Shown one piece after another: positions 14,660 to 20,652 of a stretch of DNA of 23,220 nt (positions are counted from its first letter, which is position 1; every line of letters starts with the position of its first letter). The notes below the pieces were generated by a model, which had not been told where the DNA came from, made no database searches, and saw nothing but the letters and a program-made list of their open reading frames with translations. Source of the DNA: DATHYU01 sp033722675 (GTDB lineage: Bacteria > Actinomycetota > Acidimicrobiia > Spongiisociales > UBA11373); assembly GCA_033722675.1 (NCBI GenBank), contig JAWVYO010000033.1, forward strand, positions 1 through 23,220, in the 5' to 3' direction. A program made the translations under genes and the position numbers.

Positions 14660-15001
14660 TCGGTCCACCGGCCTCGTGCCGGTCGGGTAGCAGACCGGGA
14701 TCCCCCCGGTCATTGACAGGTGAAGGCCGGCCCGATCCGTGCCGATACATCATCGACACGATCGTCCGGCCCGGCCGCCCGGGTCGCCGAGACGCGAACC
14801 AACCGAGCGAAGCGGATAGACGCCGTCGCCATAGCGACGACGGTGAATCCACAACGAAGGGAAGCGGTAGGTGTGTCTACGTCGGTCGACCGTGTTGGCA
14901 AGACCACTCATCTACTGCGGCAAGAAGCCGTGAGCTGGCGGATCGGCTGATCCCCAGCAGAACAGGTGACCCGGGCGGCTCGCTACCCGACGGAGCGCAC
15001 G
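14660..15001 (+). ncRNA. Candidate structured leader RNA or riboswitch, unassigned class
   Basis: This is the only gap over 300 bases, and no convincing gene lies in it. Hairpins found by eye: 14667-14683 (6 bp, CTCGT loop); 14693-14711 (7 bp, ATCCC loop); 14725-14771 (17 bp in four blocks with small bulges, ACATC loop); 14823-14843 (6 bp); 14864-14918 (7 bp with one G-U, then 6 bp inside); 14918-14930 (4 bp); 14940-14953 (5 bp, GGCT loop). The last can alternatively pair over a long range, GGATCGG (14940-14946) with CCGATCC (14732-14738). Positions 14821-14960 are about 61% GC by hand count, below the window. GGTGAATCC at 14842-14850 and GAAGCCGTGAGCT near 14925 faintly recall c-di-AMP riboswitch cores, not enough to call. 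CGGAG before 15002 is the ribosome binding site. Confidence 0.45.
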
Positions 15002-16324
15002 ATGAACACGCACGAGGACCCCAGGGCGACGATCCTGCCGATCGTGCTCGCCGTGACGGGCGGCCTCACCCTCGTCTCGCTCTGGATCCTGCAGTCCCCA
15101 CCGTCACCGCTGTGGCTGTGGGCCGTCCTCGCCGGATGCTTCGTCGTCCTGGAGCTCTCCTCGGTCTCGGTGGGCGAGGGTCTCTCGATCAGCGGCTCCG
15201 TCATGGTCGTGTTCACCGCAGCGGTCGTCTTCGGGCGGGGCGAGGCGGTCCTCGCCGTCGCCCTCATGTCGGCGCTGGCCGTCGTCCATCCCGACGACGT
15301 GCGCCGCCGGCGTTGGCGCCAACCCCTCGGCAACTTCGGCCAGCTCGTGATCAGCTCCACGGCCGCCGTCGCCGTCTTCGGGCTCTTCCTCCCCGAGGGT
15401 GACCCGACCAGGGCGGACCTGCCCCTCCTCATGGCGGGCGCCGCGCTCGGCGCGGTCGTGTACGACTGGGTGAACTACCGCCTCGTCGCCCTCGCCGTCC
15501 GGATCATGTTCCCGGGTCGCAGCATGCCGTCGTGGCTCCAGATGCTGCCGAACCATGCGGCGATCTCCGTGCTCGGCGCCTTCGGGGCGTTGCTCGGTTT
15601 CTCCTACGTCCTCGCCGGACCCGTCGTCCTTCCGCTCCTCTTCCCGATCTTCGGCGTCGGCCACGCCGGATTCGCCGCCTACAGCCGACTCCGCGAGGCG
15701 CACGAGTCGACCATCCAGGGCATGGTGAAGGCCATCGAGGCACTCGATCCGCACACGAAGGGCCACACCGAGCGGGTGGCCGGGTTCGTCGAGATGCTCG
15801 CGGACGAACTCGACGTGGGTGCCGACCGCCGCCAGCGGCTGCGCTGGGCCGCCCTCCTCCACGACGTCGGGAAGGCCGCCGTGCCACCCGGCCTGCTGCG
15901 CTCGGCCGGCCCGCTGACCGTCGAGGAGCACCGGGTCGTGGTCCGTCACCAGCGCGTCGTCGAGGACATGCTCGGCGAGATCGAGTTCCTCGTCCCCGCC
16001 GTGGCGATCATCAGGGCCCATCACGACGTCCAGGAGTCCGGCTCCGTCGCCGAGACCCTCGCCCCCGACCTCGCCGAGGACGCCCGGATCCTGGCCGTCG
16101 CCGACACCTTCGACAGCCTGACGTCGACGCGGTCGTACCGGGCCGCCGTCACGCAGCGGGAGGCGTTCGCCCGTCTCCGCAGCGACGCGTCGACCTCCTC
16201 CGCATCGGTCGTGGAGGCGCTCGTGGACGCGATCGAGCGCTCGGGCCGGGTCCATGGGTCACCCGATGCCGGAGCCTCCGCCGAGGTCGAGCGTCTCGTG
16301 AGGGATCGTGCCTCTCGTGCGTGA
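15002..16324 (+). CDS. Membrane HD-GYP-like phosphohydrolase with intact HD motif
   Basis: 440 residues. Residues about 10-225 form six or so membrane helices; a cytoplasmic HD domain follows from about 235. It carries DPHTKGHTERVAGF (249-262, H255), ALLHDVGK (284-291, H287 and D288), H316, a His pair (H340, H341) and ILAVADTFDSLTSTRSYR (363-380), as in HD-GYP c-di-GMP phosphodiesterases. The GYP signature is lost: after the His pair comes DVQESGSVAET instead of a DGxGYP-like stretch. It is probably a metal-dependent phosphohydrolase; c-di-GMP as substrate is uncertain. CGGAG lies seven bases before the ATG. It overlaps the next gene by 17 bases. Confidence 0.88.
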   Translation: MNTHEDPRATILPIVLAVTGGLTLVSLWILQSPPSPLWLWAVLAGCFVVLELSSVSVGEGLSISGSVMVVFTAAVVFGRGEAVLAVALMSALAVVHPDDVRRRRWRQPLGNFGQLVISSTAAVAVFGLFLPEGDPTRADLPLLMAGAALGAVVYDWVNYRLVALAVRIMFPGRSMPSWLQMLPNHAAISVLGAFGALLGFSYVLAGPVVLPLLFPIFGVGHAGFAAYSRLREAHESTIQGMVKAIEALDPHTKGHTERVAGFVEMLADELDVGADRRQRLRWAALLHDVGKAAVPPGLLRSAGPLTVEEHRVVVRHQRVVEDMLGEIEFLVPAVAIIRAHHDVQESGSVAETLAPDLAEDARILAVADTFDSLTSTRSYRAAVTQREAFARLRSDASTSSASVVEALVDAIERSGRVHGSPDAGASAEVERLVRDRASRA

Positions 16325-17555
16325 CCGGACCGTGGTCGTGGGAGCGGCCGTGACCGCCCTCGCCGGCTCGGTCGCGACGGCTTTCCTCACGGGTCTGGTC
16401 GGTCCGGTGCTCGTGACCGGCAGTGCGGTGGCGGCCTCGCATCTGGCCGCCGTCCCCGATCCCGACGGGCGGGTGCGGTCGATCGGCCTCGCCGTGGTCA
16501 CCGGGGCCGGCCTGCTCGACGTGGAGGTCGTCGTGCTCGTCGCGTCCCTCGGGTGGGGGGTGCCGGTGGGGTGGCTCCTCGCCCGGATCGTCCGGGGGGA
16601 GCGGACGGGGGACGACGCAGCGGCGGGGACCTTCGCCGGCGGAATGGCCTTCGTCGCCGTGTTCGCCGTGGTGCACGGCCTCGTCGCCCACGGTGCCGGG
16701 CCCATCGCCGGTGGCCATCTGGTGGCGGCCGCGGCGGGGGGCGTCGCCTGGCTGGCGGGCGAGGCGGCCGCCGTGGCCTGGGGCGAGGGACGGCGGTGGG
16801 GCGCCCGGCCGATCGCCGTGGCCCGCCGACACCTGAACGGCTGGCCCGTGCACCTCGCGCTGATGTCGATCGGGGGTCTCTTCGGGACGACGTGGGACGT
16901 CCTCGGGTGGCCCACGGTGGTCCTCGCCGGCCTCCCGTACGGTTTCGTCCGCCTCTCGCTGGCCCGGCTCGACCGGGCGCGGGTCACGCTCGGCTCCACG
17001 ATCCGGGTCCTCGGCCGGATCCCCGAAGCGGGTGGCTACGCCCCCGAGGGCCGGGCCGACCGCGTCGCGTCGGTAGCCAGGGCGGTGTCGACGGAGATGG
17101 GCCTGCGGCCGTCCCGATCCACGGTGGTCGATCGGGCGGCGCGCCTCCACGCCGTGGGGGGCGTCGTGCTCAGCGATCCAGCGGTCGCCGCGGCCGGCTA
17201 CTCCGAGCGGGATCTGGCCCAGTGGGGCGCAGCCATCGTCGGCGAGGCCGAGGCGCTGGGGTCCGTCGCCCACGCGATCGCACGGCACCTCGATCCCTAC
17301 CGTCGTCCCGAACAGGCGCACGACGCCGACGTGCCGCTCGAAGCACGCATCCTCCGGGTCTCGCGGTTCTACACAGAAGCGGTGGACGAGGGGGCGAGCC
17401 CCGAGGCCGCATTGGACGCGCTCCACCGGGGCATGGCCTACGACCACGACCCCGAGGTGGTGGCCGCGCTGCGCCGGCATCTCACCCGGCGCGGTCGGGT
17501 GGCGACGGAGCCGGACGGTACCTCCGGGGATCCCGACCGGTCGGCAGCCTCCTAG
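16308..17555 (+). CDS. Membrane protein with degenerate HD-GYP domain, probable pseudoenzyme
   Basis: 415 residues from GTG, built like its upstream neighbour: five or six membrane helices (about 8-215) then an HD-type helical domain. Alignment by eye shows the catalytic residues gone. GHTERVAGF of the neighbour becomes EGRADRVASV (H to R249), LLHDVGK becomes ARLHAVGG (D to A282, K lost), and the His pair before GYP is absent. ARILRVSRFYTEAVDEG (346-362) still matches the late helix. It is probably a non-catalytic partner or sensor for the first protein. The 17-base overlap implies co-translation; a second in-frame GTG at 16317 is an alternative start. Confidence 0.8.
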   Translation: MPLVRDRTVVVGAAVTALAGSVATAFLTGLVGPVLVTGSAVAASHLAAVPDPDGRVRSIGLAVVTGAGLLDVEVVVLVASLGWGVPVGWLLARIVRGERTGDDAAAGTFAGGMAFVAVFAVVHGLVAHGAGPIAGGHLVAAAAGGVAWLAGEAAAVAWGEGRRWGARPIAVARRHLNGWPVHLALMSIGGLFGTTWDVLGWPTVVLAGLPYGFVRLSLARLDRARVTLGSTIRVLGRIPEAGGYAPEGRADRVASVARAVSTEMGLRPSRSTVVDRAARLHAVGGVVLSDPAVAAAGYSERDLAQWGAAIVGEAEALGSVAHAIARHLDPYRRPEQAHDADVPLEARILRVSRFYTEAVDEGASPEAALDALHRGMAYDHDPEVVAALRRHLTRRGRVATEPDGTSGDPDRSAAS

Positions 17556-17558
17556 GCT
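17553..17558 (+). promoter_or_regulatory. Candidate -10 box (TAGGCT) of the acyl-CoA operon
   Basis: TAGGCT contains the TAG stop codon of the preceding gene (17553-17555) and ends 27 bases before the GTG at 17586. The predicted leader carries GGAAGGGTGG as ribosome binding site. No clear -35. Confidence 0.4.
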
Positions 17559-17585
17559 CGCGACCAGCGACGGAAGGGTGGCTGC

Positions 17586-18353
17586 GTGCTGCGATACGAG
17601 GTCGATGCGCCGCGGGCGACACTCACCATCGACGATCCCGAGCGGCGCAATCCGATGTCCAACGAGGTCATGGACGCGATGGTCGATGCCGTGACCGACG
17701 CGGCGGCGAACCCCGACGTCCGCGTGATCGTCGTGACCGGTGCCGGCGACCGGGCCTTCTCCGCCGGCGGTGACCTGAGCGGCGGCTTCGTCGACACCCC
17801 CGTCGCCCAGCACGACGAGCGCGGAGCACTCGCGCGCCTCCTGCGCCTCCTGCGGACCTGCGGCCGGCCGACGGTCGCGCGGGTGAACGGGCACGCCCTC
17901 GGCGGCGGGTTCGGGGTGGCGGCGGCGTGCGACGTCACCGTGGCCGTCGACACGTCGCTGCTCGGCACCCCCGAGGTTCGGGTCGGGCTGTGGCCCTCGA
18001 TGATCTCGGCGGTCCTGCGTGACGTGATGCCCGCCAAGGCCGCCCTCGAGATGATGTTGACGGGCCGTCGCATCGATGCCCACGAGGCGCAGCGCCTCGG
18101 CATCGTCTCCCGCGTCGTCCCGGCCGACGAACTGGACGACGCGGTCGACGAGGTGGTCGCATCGCTCGCGTCGTTCTCGCCGGCCGTGCTCCGGATGGGC
18201 CGCGACTCCTGGTACGCCGCGGCGGACATGGATCACGACTCGGCGCTGGAGCTCCTGCACGCCGGGCTGACCTCGGCTGCGATGACCGAGGACGCCGTCG
18301 AGGGCGTGGCCGCCTTCCTTCAGAAACGCGATCCCGAGTGGAGGGGACGATGA
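17586..18353 (+). CDS. Enoyl-CoA hydratase/isomerase family (crotonase) protein
   Basis: 255 residues from GTG. The oxyanion-hole motifs are AFSAGGDL (57-64) and NGHALGGGFGVAAACD (101-116). Both catalytic glutamates of hydratases are present: E130 in GTPEVRVGLWPSMI and E155 in ALEMMLTG. The LWPSMISAV stretch resembles the methylglutaconyl-CoA hydratase branch rather than the classic GTIPGAGG type. It would hydrate an enoyl-CoA in acyl-CoA or branched-chain amino acid breakdown. Its stop overlaps the ATG of the carboxylase gene (ATGA), so the two are co-translated and probably share a pathway. The exact substrate is not known. Confidence 0.92.
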   Translation: MLRYEVDAPRATLTIDDPERRNPMSNEVMDAMVDAVTDAAANPDVRVIVVTGAGDRAFSAGGDLSGGFVDTPVAQHDERGALARLLRLLRTCGRPTVARVNGHALGGGFGVAAACDVTVAVDTSLLGTPEVRVGLWPSMISAVLRDVMPAKAALEMMLTGRRIDAHEAQRLGIVSRVVPADELDDAVDEVVASLASFSPAVLRMGRDSWYAAADMDHDSALELLHAGLTSAAMTEDAVEGVAAFLQKRDPEWRGR

Positions 18354-19927
18354 GCACGGCTCCGACCGACGGCGTCAGGGACTGGGACGAGTACGTCGGC
18401 GACCTGGAGGCCCGTCGCGCCGCGGCCCTCGAGATGGGCGGGACGGAGCGGGTCGAGCGCCAGCACGGCATGGGGAAGATGACGGTGCGGGAGCGTCTCG
18501 ACCATCTGTGCGACGACGGTGGCTTCGTCGAGTACGGGCGGCTCGCCGACCACATGGACGAGTCGCTCGGCGACCGGTCACTCCCCGCAGACGGCGTCGT
18601 GACCGGCGTCGGGACGATCGACGGGCGCCGGGTCGCCATCGTCGCGTACGACTTCACGGTCAAGGGCGGGACGATGGGGAACGTCGGCGAGATGAAGGTC
18701 ACCCGGATGCGGGAGCTCGCCCTGCGGCAGCGCATCCCGATCGTGTGGCTCATCGACTCGGCGGGCGCCCGCATCGAGCAGTCGGTGGGATCGGTGTTCG
18801 CCGCAGCCGGACACCTCTTCCGCGAACAGGTCGAGATGAGCGGGGTGGTGCCCCAGGTCGCGGCGATGATGGGCCCCGGAGCCGCCGGCACGGCCTACAT
18901 CCCGGGGCTCGCCGATTTCGTGCCGATGGTGGAGGGCACGTCGTCGATGGCGCTCGGCGGCCCGGCACTGGTGAAGGCGGCGGTGGGCGAGGACCTGTCG
19001 GAACAGGAGATCGGCGGGGCGGAGATCCACACGAAGCACTCGGGCGTGGCCGACCTCGCCGTCGAGGACGACGCCGCCTGCCTCGACGCCGTCCGGCGCT
19101 ACCTGTCCTACATGCCGTCGCACAACCGCGAGCCGGCTCCGCGGGTCGAGTCGGACGACCCGCCCGACCGGTCCGTCATGGAGGCGCGCGACATCGTTCC
19201 CACCGCACCCCGGCGGGCCTACGACGTTCGCGGTCTCATCGAAGCCCTCGTCGACCGCGACACGTTCTTCCCGATGAAGCCCGATTGGGCGAAGAACCTG
19301 GTCACCGGGCTCGCCCGTTTCGACGGCCGGTCCGTCGGGATCGTCGCCAACCAGCCCATCCACCTCGGGGGCGTCCTGGACGTGGATGCCGCCGACAAGG
19401 CCGCCCGGTTCGTCTGGTTGTGCGACGCCTTCTCCATTCCCCTCGTGTTCCTCGTCGACACCCCGGGCTTCCTCGTGGGCTCGAAGGTCGAGCGGGCGGG
19501 GATCATCCGACACGGCGCCAAGATGCTCTTTGCCGTCTCGGAGGCGACGGTGCCGAAGGTGACCGTCGTCACCCGCAAGGCCTACGGCGCCGGCTACTTC
19601 GTGATGTGCGGTCGGGCATACGAGGCCGACTACCTCGTCACGTGGCCGACGGCGGAGATCTCCGTGATGGGGCCCGACGGCGCGGTGAACATCCTCTTCG
19701 GCAAGCAGATCGAGGCGGCGCCGGAGGACCAGCGCACCGAGATGCGGCTGGCCATGGCCGAGCAGATCCGCAGCCAGATCGATCCCTATATCGCGGCGGG
19801 GTGGTCGGCGGTCGACGACGTCGTCGCACCCGAGGAGACCCGGGCGGCGATCTGCCGCGGCCTGGCCGCGACGGCGTCCAAGCGCGTCGAGCGGCCCTGG
19901 CGCAAGCACGGCGTCCTGCCCGTCTGA
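18350..19927 (+). CDS. Acyl-CoA carboxylase carboxyltransferase (beta) subunit
   Basis: 525 residues, normal length. It moves CO2 from carboxybiotin to an acyl-CoA. The N-terminal crotonase-like half has KGGTMGNVGEMK (105-116) and IDSAGARIEQSVGS (135-148) and the oxyanion segment GPGAAGTAYIPG (175-186); the C-terminal half has GFLVGSKVERAGIIRHGAK (373-391) and YGAGYFVMCGRAYEADY (412-428). The position that sets chain-length choice in actinobacterial PccB/AccB (Asp or Ile) is Phe417 here, so substrate is uncertain. MCGRAY is shared with methylcrotonyl-CoA carboxylases. It needs a biotin carboxylase, not in the window, and a biotin carrier, possibly the one at 20434. The stop overlaps the Nudix start by one base (TGATG). 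Confidence 0.93.
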   Translation: MSTAPTDGVRDWDEYVGDLEARRAAALEMGGTERVERQHGMGKMTVRERLDHLCDDGGFVEYGRLADHMDESLGDRSLPADGVVTGVGTIDGRRVAIVAYDFTVKGGTMGNVGEMKVTRMRELALRQRIPIVWLIDSAGARIEQSVGSVFAAAGHLFREQVEMSGVVPQVAAMMGPGAAGTAYIPGLADFVPMVEGTSSMALGGPALVKAAVGEDLSEQEIGGAEIHTKHSGVADLAVEDDAACLDAVRRYLSYMPSHNREPAPRVESDDPPDRSVMEARDIVPTAPRRAYDVRGLIEALVDRDTFFPMKPDWAKNLVTGLARFDGRSVGIVANQPIHLGGVLDVDAADKAARFVWLCDAFSIPLVFLVDTPGFLVGSKVERAGIIRHGAKMLFAVSEATVPKVTVVTRKAYGAGYFVMCGRAYEADYLVTWPTAEISVMGPDGAVNILFGKQIEAAPEDQRTEMRLAMAEQIRSQIDPYIAAGWSAVDDVVAPEETRAAICRGLAATASKRVERPWRKHGVLPV

Positions 19928-20394
19928 TGCGCCTCCGCAACAGCGCGAAGGCGGTGATCGTGAGCGACGGGCGACTGCTCGTCCAACGCAACGAGTCGCC
20001 GTCGGACCCCGAAGGTCACTGGATGCTCCTCCCCGGCGGCGGACAGCGCCCCGGCGAGACGCTGCACGACACGCTGGTACGGGAGGTACGCGAGGAAACC
20101 GGGTACGACGTCGAGGTCGGGCCGCTGCTGTGGCTCCGCGAGTACGTGGGACGCAACCACGAGTTCGCCCACTTCAACGCCGAGGAGCATCAGATCGAGT
20201 ACATGTTCGCGGCCACCGTCGTCGGAGGGGACGGTCGGCCCTCCGAGGCCGACCGGTGGCAGGTGGACGTCGTGTGGCTGCCCGCCGAAGACATCACGGG
20301 CGCGCGCCTGTACCCGATGTCGATGCGCCCGGTCTTCGCGGCCTATGCCGCGGGTGAGGCCGCCGGCGAGGTCTACCGGGGCGACGTGAACTGA
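19927..20394 (+). CDS. Nudix hydrolase
   Basis: 155 residues. The full Nudix box runs from G38 to G59 (G-x5-E44-x7-R52-E53-V54-x-E56-E57-x-G59), the Mg-binding loop that cleaves nucleoside diphosphate derivatives. The protein begins MRLRNSAKAVIVSDGRLLV, normal for small MutT-like members. Candidate substrates include ADP-ribose, CoA derivatives or oxidised nucleotides; sequence does not decide. It is translationally coupled to the carboxylase (TGATG), which makes CoA or acyl-CoA housekeeping an attractive but untested idea. Confidence 0.92.
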   Translation: MRLRNSAKAVIVSDGRLLVQRNESPSDPEGHWMLLPGGGQRPGETLHDTLVREVREETGYDVEVGPLLWLREYVGRNHEFAHFNAEEHQIEYMFAATVVGGDGRPSEADRWQVDVVWLPAEDITGARLYPMSMRPVFAAYAAGEAAGEVYRGDVN

Positions 20395-20409
20395 GCGATC
20401 CCGGCCTGA

Positions 20410-20415
20410 TAGCGT
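20410..20415 (+). promoter_or_regulatory. Candidate -10 box (TAGCGT) of the biotin carrier/transporter genes
   Basis: TAGCGT ends 18 bases before the ATG at 20434. A GTGAAC stretch 18 bases upstream is a weak -35. GGAGGG lies three bases before the ATG. Confidence 0.4.
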
Positions 20416-20433
20416 TCGACGCACGGAGGGTGC

Positions 20434-20646
20434 ATGGAGATCCGATCCGAGATGGTGGCCAACGTCTGGCAGGTGCGGGCGGAGGTCGGCCAGACCGTCG
20501 GTGAGGGTGACGAACTCGTCATCCTCGAATCGATGAAGATGGAGATCCCGGTGTTCGCGCCCGCGGCGGGGACCGTCTCCGCCATCCACGTGGCCCCCGA
20601 GCAGGTCGTCCAGGAGGGCGACCTCATCGCCGAGATCGAGACCTGA
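20434..20646 (+). CDS. Stand-alone biotin carrier protein (biotin/lipoyl attachment domain, TB7.3 type)
   Basis: 70 residues, a single biotinyl domain. The biotinylated lysine is K35 in LESMKMEIPV, and the fold halves EMVANVWQVRAEVGQTVGEG and FAPAAGTVSAIHVAPEQVV flank it. Length and sequence match the mycobacterial biotinylated protein TB7.3 (about 71 residues) rather than the long fused acyl-CoA carboxylase alpha chain. It probably carries carboxybiotin to the beta subunit encoded at 18350. No biotin carboxylase or biotin ligase is in the window. It has its own -10-like TAGCGT and is followed after six bases by a transporter gene. Confidence 0.93.
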   Translation: MEIRSEMVANVWQVRAEVGQTVGEGDELVILESMKMEIPVFAPAAGTVSAIHVAPEQVVQEGDLIAEIET

Positions 20647-20652
20647 CGTTCG

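Noticed and set aside
14842..14870. Similarity of GGTGAATCC and GAAGGGAAGC to cobalamin or TPP riboswitch pieces.
   Set aside because: The remaining conserved boxes are absent and the order is wrong.
14720..14950. A 76-codon open frame inside the leader region, with a C-terminus (RQEAVSWRIG) faintly like those of TnpB transposases.
   Set aside because: No zinc-finger or RuvC motifs, no upstream transposase, no ribosome binding site, and it overlaps strong RNA hairpins. Chance open frame at this GC content.
14786..14950. Possible c-di-AMP (ydaO) or c-di-GMP riboswitch.
   Set aside because: Only short pieces match (GGTGAATC, CCGT-AGCT, GACGC). The GGGGGACCC and ACCTCG cores of ydaO and the GACGCAAAGC core of c-di-GMP-I are missing, so no class is assigned.
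16149..18260. Very long minus-strand open frame opposite the HD-GYP-like gene and the enoyl-CoA hydratase.
   Set aside because: It is Arg/Gly/His-rich, antisense to two well-supported genes, and has no recognisable domain.
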